From Streptomyces sp. V3I8 (GTDB taxonomy: Bacteria; Actinomycetota; Actinomycetes; Streptomycetales; Streptomycetaceae): a DNA stretch of 64,000 nucleotides. Below the pieces are notes generated by a model, which did not search any database, had not been told where the DNA came from, and was given only the letters and a program-made list of their open reading frames with translations. The position numbers and the translations under genes were made by a program. Positions 31,696 to 40,346 of the stretch are shown here, in pieces. The stretch spans positions 1 through 64,000 of the forward strand of contig NZ_JAUSZL010000003.1 in the NCBI RefSeq assembly GCF_030817535.1, written 5' to 3'. Each line of letters starts with the position of its first letter. Positions within the stretch are counted from its first letter, which is position 1.

Positions 31696-34187
31696 TCCCC
31701 ATTCCGAACTTCGTGATGGCGCCGGGCGTGAAGGTCTACATCGCGACCGAGCGCAACGGGATCATCGACGTCTCGGACGACCTGGTCGACGGCGAGATGA
31801 TCCGCCGCTCGGACGGCGTGAGCAGCTTCCGTTTCAGCCTGCAGAACGTGCGCCGGAAGTACGACGGCATCCTGAGCCCGAACGACCGCGTCGCCGTGCA
31901 GATGAAGCGGCTGAAGTGGGTGCAGGTCTACACCGGCTACCTCAACAAGGTGCCCCTGGTCACCGCGTGGCCGCGCGTGGTGCACCTGACGTCCTCGTGC
32001 TCGCTCAAGCGCCTGCAGTACTGGTACTGGGACAGCCACGCCGAGGCCTCGCAGATGATGGTCAGGCAGGCCCTGGAGGACGCGGGCAAGGAGTCCGGCG
32101 TCTCGGACGGCGGCATGACCAACGTGGCGCTGACGGTCCTGAAGAAGGTCGTCGGCTGGCCTGCCTCGAAGGTCCACATCACCAAGATCCCCGGCAACTG
32201 GTACGGCGTGGTCGAGACGCTGGCCAAGCAGATCGACGCGGAGCTGGACGAGGCCGACAAGGTCGCCCGCGCGCTGTACGACTCGCTGGGTCCGGCCTCG
32301 GTCGGCTCCGGCGGCGCCGGTGGGGACGCGTCGTCCCTGACGGGCAAGTACGGCGGATTCAACAGCAGTGAGCAGAAGTCCAACGCGGCGACGATCTACA
32401 CCGTCGGCAAGCAGAAGGGCGGCTCGACCAGGGACTGCATCATCGCGATCATGACCGCGATGCAGGAGTCCGGGCTGAACAACCTGGACCACGGCGACCG
32501 GGACTCGGTCGGCCTGTTCCAGCAGCGGCCGAGCCAGGGCTGGGGCACCAGGGCCGAGATCATGACGCCCTCGTACGCGGCGGGCAAGTTCTTCGAGGCG
32601 CTCTTCAAGATCAAGGGCCGCAACTCGATGGAGCTGTGGGAGGTCTGCCAGGCCGTGCAGCGCTCGGGCCACCCGCGCGCGTACGAGAAGCACGAGAAGC
32701 CCGCCACGGCGATGGTGAAGGACCTGGAGAAGGGCGGCGGCTCGGAGGCGGAGGGCGCCAGCCTGGACTCCAAGCCGCAGGGCACGTCCAGCGGTCTGGC
32801 TTTTGCGCAGATGGGTGTGAATTTCTGCAAGAAGTACCCGAATATTCCGTATACGCAGAAGTATGGCGGCACGCAGATGGCCGTGCTGTCGAAGAACCCT
32901 CCGCCGGGGCTGGACTGCTCCTCGTTCGTGCAGTCCATGTACCTGCGGACCATGGGCAGCCTCTACAACGTGCCCCGGGTGGCGTCGGCCCAGTACGCGT
33001 TCTGCAAGCCGGTGTCGGTCGCCAAGGCCCTCAAGACGCCCGGCGCGCTCGTCTTCAAGGGCGGCTCGCCCGGCAGCATCCACCACGTCGAGGTGTCCCT
33101 GGGGGACGGCAAGAACACGGTGGGCGCGCACAGCTCGCGGGCCAACCCGCAGGTCGGTGTCGGCCCGGCGCTGCCCGCGAGCTACTGGGACTACGGCGGC
33201 TTCCTGCCACGCCTGGCGTACACCACCGGCGCGGGCAGCGTCATCTTCGAGGGCACCGACGGCACCGAGGGCGCTCTGCCGTCCGACATCCAGGTCGTCG
33301 AGCTGGTGACCGGCGCGGACGCGCCCGGCTACAACCCGAAGGACCCGTTCGACAAGATGTTCGGCGACAACGCCTGGCTGCCGATCTCGACGGCCGAGAA
33401 CGACCCGAACTACGCGATGGCGCAGATGCTGGCCGGGCCGCGCGCGCTGCTGAACGACCAGCCGCTGCTGCCCTACCTCAAGAACCTCTTCAACAGCACC
33501 ATGCGGAGCTTCTGCAGCGCGCCGAACGGGGACCTGATCGCCTGGTACCCGGACTACTACGGCATGTGGGGCGCCGCAGCCAAGATGGTCATCCAGCCGA
33601 TCGAGGTGCAGGACTTCGAGGTGTCCTGGTCGGACGACTACATGGTCACGCACCAGTACGTCGTGACGAGCCCGCAGGGGTCGACGAACACCTTCGACCC
33701 GTCGACCGGCACCGCGCAGTCGATCACCCAGGACTACCTGGCGACGGCCGCGATCTTCACGACCGGCGTGGTGTCGATCGACTTCCCCGGGGTCTGGAAG
33801 GCGCTCTTCGGCATGGATATGACGGAGAAGCAGGCCAAGAAGTACGCCGACGACATCAAGAAGCGCTTCGGCGCCCGGCCGGACTACCAGCAGCTCCCGG
33901 GGCTCGTCGGCCCGAAGGCGGCCTTGTTCGCCGCGATCTTCCTCTTCATGCGGCAGTTCGCCTACCAGTACCAGGCGTCGGTGCCGCTGACGTTCATGCC
34001 CGAGCTGTACCCCGGCATGATCATCCAGATCCCCGAGTTCAACTTCCAGGCGTACGTCACGACCGTGACGCACAGCTTCAAGTTCGGCCCCGACGGCTAT
34101 TTCAACACGTCCGTACAGATCGCGGCTCCGGCTCGCCTCACCGGCGACAAGAAGCTGCTCGGCCTCCCGATGGCAGGTGGAGCGTGA
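31692..34187 (+). CDS. Baseplate hub with lytic transglycosylase-like and NlpC/P60-like domains
   Basis: About 831 aa. N-terminus (VMAPGVKVYIATERNG, FRFSLQNVRRKYDG) and C-terminus (PELYPGMIIQIPEFNFQAYVTTVTHSFKFG) are hub/gp27-like. Inserted between them are a transglycosylase-like module (IIAIMTAMQESGLNNLDHGDRDSVGLFQQRPSQGWG, Glu in MQESG) and an NlpC/P60-like peptidase (PPPGLDCSSFVQSMYLRTMG, candidate Cys; IHHVEVSLGDG, candidate His). These would locally open peptidoglycan when the tail contracts. The start is uncertain: GTG 31692, GTG 31713 and ATG 31716 are all in frame; ATG at 31581 lies before the hairpin and is unlikely. Confidence 0.78.
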   Translation: MVPIPNFVMAPGVKVYIATERNGIIDVSDDLVDGEMIRRSDGVSSFRFSLQNVRRKYDGILSPNDRVAVQMKRLKWVQVYTGYLNKVPLVTAWPRVVHLTSSCSLKRLQYWYWDSHAEASQMMVRQALEDAGKESGVSDGGMTNVALTVLKKVVGWPASKVHITKIPGNWYGVVETLAKQIDAELDEADKVARALYDSLGPASVGSGGAGGDASSLTGKYGGFNSSEQKSNAATIYTVGKQKGGSTRDCIIAIMTAMQESGLNNLDHGDRDSVGLFQQRPSQGWGTRAEIMTPSYAAGKFFEALFKIKGRNSMELWEVCQAVQRSGHPRAYEKHEKPATAMVKDLEKGGGSEAEGASLDSKPQGTSSGLAFAQMGVNFCKKYPNIPYTQKYGGTQMAVLSKNPPPGLDCSSFVQSMYLRTMGSLYNVPRVASAQYAFCKPVSVAKALKTPGALVFKGGSPGSIHHVEVSLGDGKNTVGAHSSRANPQVGVGPALPASYWDYGGFLPRLAYTTGAGSVIFEGTDGTEGALPSDIQVVELVTGADAPGYNPKDPFDKMFGDNAWLPISTAENDPNYAMAQMLAGPRALLNDQPLLPYLKNLFNSTMRSFCSAPNGDLIAWYPDYYGMWGAAAKMVIQPIEVQDFEVSWSDDYMVTHQYVVTSPQGSTNTFDPSTGTAQSITQDYLATAAIFTTGVVSIDFPGVWKALFGMDMTEKQAKKYADDIKKRFGARPDYQQLPGLVGPKAALFAAIFLFMRQFAYQYQASVPLTFMPELYPGMIIQIPEFNFQAYVTTVTHSFKFGPDGYFNTSVQIAAPARLTGDKKLLGLPMAGGA

Positions 34188-34771
34188 TCCGCAGCGCCGC
34201 GACGAGAGGGCTCGCCTGGACGTACAAGCAGGTCCAGGTCAGGGAGATCCTCCCGGCCAAGCGGATCGCGCTCTGCGTCGACACCGAGGGGCTGTACGTC
34301 GAGGTGTCGACGCTGTTCCGCCGCAGCGACGCGGCTCCGGCCGTGGGGCAGATCTGGATCGTCGACCGCGAGCTGGGAGGGTGGGCGTTCGCCGCCCGGG
34401 TGGACATCGCGCCGCCGGACGCCACCGGCGGGCAGTGGACGCCCCTGGTGCTGAAGAACGGCTGGGTCGTGTCCGCCGGAGCGGGGGACCCCGCGCCGCA
34501 GGCCCGGCTGAGCGACGGGTGGATCGAGCTGAGCGGCGTCATCTCCGGCGGCACCGTACCCGCGCTCGGCCTGGACCTGGTGGCCGCCTCACTGCCCGAG
34601 GGATTCCCGGCCCGGCTGCGGGGCAACGCGGTCCTGGCCAGCGCCCTCCCGGGCACCAACGGCTACATACGCGGGGCGCTGGCGGTGAACGGCGATGTCA
34701 CCATCCGCGTGTCCGCCACATACGCACCCGCGTGGATCGACCTGACCGGCCTGAAGGCCCGGGTGACATGA
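34184..34771 (+). CDS. Baseplate spike/OB-fold-like protein
   Basis: 195 aa, not named. GTG 34184 overlaps the hub stop as GTGA. The N-terminal half resembles an OB-like barrel (VQVREILPAKRIALCVDTEGLYVEVSTLFRR, GQIWIVDRELGGWAFAARVD) such as in gp5/gpV spikes that sit on the hub. The C-terminus is beta-rich. Position after the hub supports a spike or hub accessory. Stop codon is the first base of a palindromic terminator. Confidence 0.55.
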   Translation: MIRSAATRGLAWTYKQVQVREILPAKRIALCVDTEGLYVEVSTLFRRSDAAPAVGQIWIVDRELGGWAFAARVDIAPPDATGGQWTPLVLKNGWVVSAGAGDPAPQARLSDGWIELSGVISGGTVPALGLDLVAASLPEGFPARLRGNAVLASALPGTNGYIRGALAVNGDVTIRVSATYAPAWIDLTGLKARVT

Positions 34772-34800
34772 AAAAGTGAGACCCATGGGTCTCACTTTTT
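34771..34800. terminator. 30-bp perfect palindrome (bidirectional terminator-like), copy 1
   Basis: Perfect inverted repeat around CCATGG with core GAGACCCATGGGTCTC, A5 on one side and T5 on the other. It sits between convergent genes ending at 34771 (+) and 34837 (-). Confidence 0.75.
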
Positions 34801-34808
34801 CGGCCTCG

Positions 34809-34836
34809 AACTGAGACCCATGGGTCTCAGTTTTGG
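34809..34836. terminator. Palindromic terminator-like repeat, copy 2
   Basis: A perfect 24-bp palindrome (34809-34832) with the same GAGACCCATGGGTCTC core as copy 1, followed by T-rich sequence. Preceded by CCTCGA. Confidence 0.7.
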
Positions 34837-35793
34837 CTACCCGACAATTTCAGCCGCAGCCTCGTAGGCGCGCTTCAGATCCTCGACGTACTGCTGCACG
34901 GCCTCCGGGTCCTTCTCCTTCGCGTCCCTGAGCACCTCCAGGGGGAGGATCCGGTTCGTCCGGCGAGCCTTGGCCAGCTGATCTGCCGCTCCTGGCCCCG
35001 AGTCAGCGCCGGGCTCGGGCTCGATGGCCTCGGTGTCCCTGCCGAGCATCAGGACCCTGCGGGCAGCGACTGCCCCCGCCGAGGTGATTTTACCCATCCT
35101 CTTCATCTCGGCGAACTGGTCGCGCAGAAGCTGCTGTCGCTCCGGGGAGACGTTGGGCTCCCCGTCGGCCGTAACGGGAATCTCCCCCTTCTCGTCCACG
35201 ATGGTCGAGTACAGCTCACGGTAGGTGCGTTCGTTGAGGGCGCCCTCGATCATGTCCCCGATGATCCTGTGCACGGGGACTGCACGACGAAGGCGATAGA
35301 CGTCCTGGGTGGTCAGTCCGAGGGGCTCGGCGAACTTGGCAACGGATTTGAACCCTGCCGCCTTCAGCCGGGTCCCCTGAGTGACCCACCACAGATACTC
35401 GCCCGCCGAGGTGACGTACCCCCGCTGCAGTCGTCCGAGGCCGTTCTCCAGTGCCCGGTTGGCCTGCGCGATTCCGCGTCTGGCCATGCCGACCTGTTCC
35501 AGGGCGTCCAAATCCTGGGGCGGCTTGACGAACTCGAAGGAAGCGTCGTCCCTCTCTGAGGCTTTCACCACGTCGTCCTGATGCGGCACGTGAACGGCAC
35601 TCTCGGCCTGGTGAGGAACAGCGGCCTGGGGCTCCTCGGCCGGGGCGCTCACGGCTGCCTCAGCGGCCGAGACGAGGTCGTCGTCCTCTCCTCGTCGGGC
35701 CTGGGCGGTGACGGCGCTGGACGCCTCCAGCGCGGCCTGGGCGCGTTTCTGAGCGGCGGTCGGCTTCTTCGAGGGGACGGTAACGCGGGCCAT
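34837..35793 (-). CDS. ParB-like partition/DNA-binding protein
   Basis: 318 aa. The N-terminal ~100 residues are Ala/Glu-rich and disordered. A helical core follows with a helix-turn-helix-like segment (SVAKFAEPLGLTTQDVYRLRRAVPVH) and VGMARRGIAQANRALENGLGRL. The canonical ParB CTPase motifs are not visible, so it is a ParB functional analogue at best (KorB/adaptor type). Its ATG overlaps the parA stop by one base, the standard par operon layout. Expected role: bind a centromere and link it to ParA during prophage or plasmid segregation. Confidence 0.65.
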   Translation of the reverse strand: MARVTVPSKKPTAAQKRAQAALEASSAVTAQARRGEDDDLVSAAEAAVSAPAEEPQAAVPHQAESAVHVPHQDDVVKASERDDASFEFVKPPQDLDALEQVGMARRGIAQANRALENGLGRLQRGYVTSAGEYLWWVTQGTRLKAAGFKSVAKFAEPLGLTTQDVYRLRRAVPVHRIIGDMIEGALNERTYRELYSTIVDEKGEIPVTADGEPNVSPERQQLLRDQFAEMKRMGKITSAGAVAARRVLMLGRDTEAIEPEPGADSGPGAADQLAKARRTNRILPLEVLRDAKEKDPEAVQQYVEDLKRAYEAAAEIVG

Positions 35794-36557
35794 CAGGCGA
35801 CGATTCCCTTCATCAGGTGGCGGAACAGGTGACCGAACTCTTCGAGGTGCGGTCGCTTCGGGGTGGTCTCCCAGGAGCGGATGTAGTCCGGGGAGCCGCT
35901 GATCTGGAACTCCTCAGGCACCAGAGACACCTGCACCTTGGCGGGATCTTCTGCGCTGACGATGGCCTGAAGGACCGGCCTCTGCTCCTCGGCGAGGGTG
36001 TTGTTGCCGGAGCACCTCACCAGGTAGACGGAGACGCGAAGGGCGGAGTTTGCCTTGGTGCCCTTGGATGCCTGGCGGAGCGAGGCCTTGATGCGGGAGA
36101 TCTCGAAGCCGGACGGAGCAACGGGCAGGACCAGCATGTTGGCGACCTTGCACATCTCCCAGTAGGCCTCCTTGCCCGCGCCGCCGCTGTCGACGATGAC
36201 GACCTGGTACTCCTCCTTGAGGGCCTCGATGACGTCGTCGAGGTCGGAACCCTCTTCATCCTTGGGGTCGTAGGAGACGATGTCGAAGGCGACCTTCTCG
36301 TCCCGCTGTTCCCTGATCCGGTACCAGTTGTCGACGGTCTGGGAGTTGTCGTCCGTGTCGACCACGACGACCTTGAGGCCGAGCATGACGGCCAGATAGA
36401 GCGCGAAGAAGATCGCACTGGTCGTCTTGCCGGTGCCTCCCTTGAGGACGCCGACGGCGATGACGAGGCAGCCGTTTTCGTCGATCCAGGCCAGGATTTC
36501 TTCTCGTGTGGCCATGAACGTCTTGAGGCGCTGCCGGGGCAGCGTAGAGGTCTTCAC
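35793..36557 (-). CDS. parA: ParA-type partition ATPase
   Basis: 254 aa from GTG 36557 (GGAAGGGA upstream); ATG 36515 is an alternative start. Deviant Walker A KGGTGKTT at residues 39-46, VVVDTDDNSQ (A'/switch region) and VVIVDSGGAGKE (Walker B region) identify a ParA/MinD-family P-loop ATPase. These oscillate or pattern on nucleoid DNA to position plasmids. It forms an operon with the ParB-like gene. It lies on the minus strand inside the tail module, implying expression in the prophage state rather than late infection. Confidence 0.85.
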   Translation of the reverse strand: MKTSTLPRQRLKTFMATREEILAWIDENGCLVIAVGVLKGGTGKTTSAIFFALYLAVMLGLKVVVVDTDDNSQTVDNWYRIREQRDEKVAFDIVSYDPKDEEGSDLDDVIEALKEEYQVVIVDSGGAGKEAYWEMCKVANMLVLPVAPSGFEISRIKASLRQASKGTKANSALRVSVYLVRCSGNNTLAEEQRPVLQAIVSAEDPAKVQVSLVPEEFQISGSPDYIRSWETTPKRPHLEEFGHLFRHLMKGIVA

Positions 36558-36658
36558 GATGGTCCCTTCCTTGGCGGGCTCGTTGTGCTGCCCCATCCTG
36601 CCGCAAGATCTGGCTCCATAGGTGCAGCTGCTCATGTCTCGGCCCGCCGTCGCGTCCT

Positions 36659-36669
36659 TCAAGGGGCGA
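36659..36669 (+). promoter_or_regulatory. Start-associated AAGGGGCGA element upstream of gp25
   Basis: TCAAGGGGCGA is followed at once by GGAGG and the ATG at 36681. CCGCC (about 36643) and GGCGG (about 36676) flank it as a possible stem. Confidence 0.5.
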
Positions 36670-36680
36670 GGAGGTGGCGG

Positions 36681-37109
36681 ATGAAGACTCTGGCGCTCGT
36701 GGGCGGCGACCTGGCCCCCGGGGATGGCGGATACCGGTTTCTGACCGGTGCCCCACGGCTGCGGCAGGACCTGGCGCTCGCGCTGGCGGAGCCGTACGGC
36801 CATGACCCGTACCACCCCGAGTACGGGTCGGTGCTGGCGTCGTACATCGGTGAGCCGTTGACGGCTGAGCTGGAGTTGCTCGTGCGCGCCGAGGTGGTGC
36901 GGGTGGTACAGCAGTACGTCGCGGCGCAGCAGGCGAGCATCGCGGCCGACTCCCTGTCGGGCTCGCGCTCGCGCTACTCCTTCCAGGACGTCGTGAAGAA
37001 CGTCAGGTCCATCACGACCGAGATCAAGTACGACGTGCTCAAGGTCGCAGTCTCGCTCACCACGGAGTCCGGGGCGACGGTCAAAATCCTGCGGACGGTG
37101 GACGTGTAA
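36681..37109 (+). CDS. gp25-like baseplate wedge protein
   Basis: 142 aa, usual gp25/GPW size. Features include LRQDLALALAEPYGHDPYHPEYGS, the typical 'fl...GtrpyhPeyGs' segment of gp25-like proteins, then LEVLVRAEVVRVVQQYV-type helix and a C-terminal beta strand pair (YDVLKVAVSLTTESGATVKI). ATG 36681 with GAGGAGG. It overlaps the J-like gene start by one base (TAATG), as in many myophages and contractile particles. Confidence 0.82.
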   Translation: MKTLALVGGDLAPGDGGYRFLTGAPRLRQDLALALAEPYGHDPYHPEYGSVLASYIGEPLTAELELLVRAEVVRVVQQYVAAQQASIAADSLSGSRSRYSFQDVVKNVRSITTEIKYDVLKVAVSLTTESGATVKILRTVDV

Positions 37110-38959
37110 TGGCAGTCTCTCGCGACGACATCGTCACCCAGCTGCGGGACGCGCTGCTGATCTCCGATCCAGAGATCGACACCTCCGTCGGCACGCCCCT
37201 GCGCAAGATCATGGACGCGTTCTCCGCCTCCCTGGCCGACGCGTACATCGAGAACCACCTGCTGTCGTACGCGTACGACATCGACTCGAAGAGCGACGCG
37301 GATCTGGATGCGTTCACGTCCCTCTTCGGCATCTCTCGGATCCCGTCCCGGCGGGCGTTCGGCACGGTGACGTTCTCCCGGACCGGAGACCTGACGCCGA
37401 CCGTCTTCATCCCGGTCGGGACCGAGGTCGCCTCGTCCTCGGACACGGCGCTGATCGTGCAGCTGGTGACCGGGGCGACGATGATGCCCGGGTCGGCGTC
37501 GGTCACGGTGCCGGTGCAGGCGGTGGCGGCCGGGCCGGAGGGGAACCTGGGGGCTGGTGTGGCTACGGTCGTCACCTCGCCGATCCAGGGGGTCAACTCG
37601 GTGGTCAACACCGCCGCGCTGACCGGCGGCACGAGCCGGGAGACGGACACCGAGCTGCGGGCCCGGTGGAAGGCTACGGTCTTCCGGTCCATGGCCGGGA
37701 CGGAGCAGATGTACCTGGGCGTCGCGCTGGACGACACCGACTGCTACGCGGCCCAGGTGGTCGGCTCCTCGAAGACCCGCTCGGAGATCCTGCAGGTGCC
37801 GCTCAGCGGCGCCACGCCCGCGCAGATCACCGACGCGAAGTACGTCTACAGCAACCCGGTGAACGTGGCGAAGGCGGACGGCACTCCGCTGGTGAAGGAC
37901 TACGACTACACGTGGATCCCGAGCAACCCGCCGCAGCTGACCGGGCTGTCCACGGCGTTCCCGGCCGCCGGTGAGCTGCTGACCGTCGAGTACCAGTACC
38001 TGCCGGTGGTCAGCCGCAACGACCCGGCGGCGAACATCACCAACCGGGTGGACCTGTTCACCGGCGGCACCCGGGCCCAGGCCGCCCAGGCCAGCCTGAT
38101 CTTCAAGCAGGACAAGAAGTGGCAGACGGTCTCCAGCGTGGACCTCTACACGGGGCACTGGCTGCGCGCGGACCAGACGCGGCCGGAGGCGCTGAACGTC
38201 TTCATCCCGCTGCCGTTCGGGCCCATCCTGACAGTGCCCACGACCATCACCATCGGGGCGACGACGTACGGCCGGGCGACGAAGGCGAACCCGCTGGGGA
38301 CGGTGACGAGCGGCATCACGTACGCGTACCAGATCGTCCACGAGGACACCGTGGACGGCTGGACGCCGACGAGCCGGTTCGGGCTGGAGTGGCACCGCAA
38401 CTACCTGCCCGCCAACGGCACGGCGTTCGTGGTCGGCGGGAACGGCGACTACACCTACAACGAGGTCCCGGCCTCGGTGCAGGACGCCGTCAACCGGTGG
38501 CGGCTGGCGGGCATCGACGCAAAGGTGCACCAGGCCAAGCAGCGCTGGCTGCGGTTCGCGCTGGGTGTGATGTACACGGCGTCGTCCACCGGCGCGGTCG
38601 CCAGCGTGCAGGACGCCATCCGTACGGCACTGAGCGACTACCTGAACCGGATGGGCTTCAACTCGAACATCCAGATCAGCGACGTCCTGGCGGTCGTCCA
38701 TCAGGTGCCCGGGGTGGACAACTGCCGCCTGCTGCACGGCAGCGACGTGATCGGCTACAGCTCGGCGAACCCGAGCGCGTCCATCGTCGGTATGCAGCAG
38801 ATCGCGCCGGACAGCGCCCCCGAGTCCGGCGCGCTGACGTCGTACGTCGAGGCCGCCACCGGCCGGGCGAAGGACATCTACTTCCAGGACGATGAGCTGC
38901 CGGTCCTGGGCGCCGTGGTCTTCAAGACCCTGGCCCGCAACTCCTTCGGGGTGCTGTGA
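37109..38959 (+). CDS. Baseplate J-like protein (wedge)
   Basis: 616 aa. N-terminal DTSVGTPLRKIMDAFSASLADAYIE and ADLDAFTSLFGISRIPSRRAFGTVTFSR match the gpJ/gp6 family; VPVQAVAAGPEGNLGAGVATVV and SRETDTELRARWKATVF are core family signatures. The C-terminal part includes a repeated helical segment (VASVQDAIRTALSDYLNRMGF) and is longer than P2 gpJ. Wedge proteins join the baseplate ring and trigger contraction. Coupled to gp25 and to the next gene by one-base overlaps. Confidence 0.85.
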   Translation: MAVSRDDIVTQLRDALLISDPEIDTSVGTPLRKIMDAFSASLADAYIENHLLSYAYDIDSKSDADLDAFTSLFGISRIPSRRAFGTVTFSRTGDLTPTVFIPVGTEVASSSDTALIVQLVTGATMMPGSASVTVPVQAVAAGPEGNLGAGVATVVTSPIQGVNSVVNTAALTGGTSRETDTELRARWKATVFRSMAGTEQMYLGVALDDTDCYAAQVVGSSKTRSEILQVPLSGATPAQITDAKYVYSNPVNVAKADGTPLVKDYDYTWIPSNPPQLTGLSTAFPAAGELLTVEYQYLPVVSRNDPAANITNRVDLFTGGTRAQAAQASLIFKQDKKWQTVSSVDLYTGHWLRADQTRPEALNVFIPLPFGPILTVPTTITIGATTYGRATKANPLGTVTSGITYAYQIVHEDTVDGWTPTSRFGLEWHRNYLPANGTAFVVGGNGDYTYNEVPASVQDAVNRWRLAGIDAKVHQAKQRWLRFALGVMYTASSTGAVASVQDAIRTALSDYLNRMGFNSNIQISDVLAVVHQVPGVDNCRLLHGSDVIGYSSANPSASIVGMQQIAPDSAPESGALTSYVEAATGRAKDIYFQDDELPVLGAVVFKTLARNSFGVL

Positions 38960-40293
38960 TGACGACTCCTCTCCACCAGGGCTCCAGCCTCTACACCGGT
39001 GACGTCGTCTCCGGCGGCCTGATGCCGCTGCAGGCCGACGTCACGGTGCCGCAGTCGACGTCGCTGGCGAGCGCAACCGGCATGCTCGTGGCGGACGTCG
39101 CCATCGCCGAGCAGATGCGGCACTTCCCCGAGGAGGTGTACGACCTGCGGCCGACCTCCCACCTGGTGCGGCTGATGCAGGTCCTGCTCGGGGAGTCCGG
39201 TGTCGGCCAGCTGAGGAAGCGGCTCCTGCTCGCGCAGCTGCAGACCCTGTCGTCCTCGGGCGCGCGGTTCTTCGACCTTGACCGGTTCTACGGAGCGTTG
39301 TTCGGGGCAACCCGGTCAAGTGCCGAGCAACTGGCGATCAATCCCATGGAGACGGCGACGGCAACGGCCGCCGAGTGGGAGTCAATCGAGGCGGCCGACG
39401 CGTCGTTCCGGGACCGGATGACCGCGCTGGCCCAGTCAATCGCCATGGGCGGCACCATGCCGGGCCTGACGGCGGCGGCCGAGGCGATCACCGGCGCCGA
39501 GTGCGACGTCTTCGAGTCCTGGGCGCTGCTGGAGGCCGTCGAGGATCCGGAGGAGGCCGGGCATACGTGGGAGTGGATGGGCGGCGCCCCGTGGTCGGAG
39601 TACGAGGGGCAGATCTGGGGTGCGCTGGAGGGCACGCCGTTCTACGGCCGTTCCGGGGTGTTGACCCGGTCCGAGGTGCTGGTGCGGGTCAACCGGGACT
39701 ACCCGGCGACGGCATCGGGCCGGGCCCAGCGGGCGAGCGACGAGTGGGCGTTGGTGCGGGTGCTGGAGCGGCTCAAGCCCGCGCACATCCTTCTCACGGT
39801 CGACACGCAGGGCACCTCCGCGCTGTTGCCCCGGGGCATCTCGGCGGTCAGCGCCGACAGCGAGCACTGGGAGATCGCGACCCGGGTGACCCCGGGCGGG
39901 CAGGTGCCGTTGGGGTCAACTCCGTACCCGCTGTCGCCGCAGCAGGAGGCGGATGGTGTTGACCCGGGGTCGCCTCGGGTGTTGCCCCGGCCGCCGCTGG
40001 TCACCAAGGTCGGTGACGAGTGGGCGTACGGGTCACAGATTCCGACCTGCCGTACGTACGCGGTCATGCCGACGGACGACGTCGACTTCACCGAGCCGGG
40101 GCCGGTGGCGGACCTGGGCGGCGAGGCAATTGACCAGTCGGTTGTCTGGCGTGACGGGGCAACCACGGTCTACCGGGCCACGCTCGGGGCGATGGACCCG
40201 CTGCTGAGCCAGGCGGCGCGGGCGGGTGCCGACGGAGTGCTGGTGGCCAACCCCTACAGCGGTGACCGGCGGATGGTCCTGCCGACCGACTGA
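38959..40293 (+). CDS. Baseplate protein (gpI/wedge-associated position)
   Basis: 444 aa, not named. ATG 38959 overlaps the previous stop (TGATG); GTG 38956 is also in frame. Helical middle (ADVAIAEQMRHFPEEVYDL, LVRLMQVLLGESGVGQLRKRLLLAQLQTL), FYGALFG, RDRMTALAQSIAMGGTMPGLTAAAEAITGAECDVFESW resembling tail-protein I/gp53-like organisation. From about 39270 on, codon choice shifts (TTG, CAA, GCA, TCA, AAT), unlike the first 300 bases. Probably connects wedge to tail fibres. Confidence 0.62.
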   Translation: MTTPLHQGSSLYTGDVVSGGLMPLQADVTVPQSTSLASATGMLVADVAIAEQMRHFPEEVYDLRPTSHLVRLMQVLLGESGVGQLRKRLLLAQLQTLSSSGARFFDLDRFYGALFGATRSSAEQLAINPMETATATAAEWESIEAADASFRDRMTALAQSIAMGGTMPGLTAAAEAITGAECDVFESWALLEAVEDPEEAGHTWEWMGGAPWSEYEGQIWGALEGTPFYGRSGVLTRSEVLVRVNRDYPATASGRAQRASDEWALVRVLERLKPAHILLTVDTQGTSALLPRGISAVSADSEHWEIATRVTPGGQVPLGSTPYPLSPQQEADGVDPGSPRVLPRPPLVTKVGDEWAYGSQIPTCRTYAVMPTDDVDFTEPGPVADLGGEAIDQSVVWRDGATTVYRATLGAMDPLLSQAARAGADGVLVANPYSGDRRMVLPTD

Positions 40294-40309
40294 GTACTGT
40301 CCGTGTCCT

Positions 40310-40340
40310 CTCCTCGGCCTGCAAGGGGTGAGCCGAGGAG
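40310..40340 (+). promoter_or_regulatory. Start-associated AAGGGGTGA hairpin upstream of the giant tail protein
   Basis: A perfect 9-bp stem CTCCTCGGC (40310-40318) / GCCGAGGAG (40332-40340) encloses the 13-base loop CTGCAAGGGGTGA. The right arm overlaps GGAGG, the ribosome site of GTG 40347. Confidence 0.7.
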
Positions 40341-40346
40341 GAACCC

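Noticed and set aside
35817..36680. Long plus-strand extension upstream of gp25
   Set aside because: Antisense shadow of parA; gp25 homology and GAGGAGG place the start at 36681.
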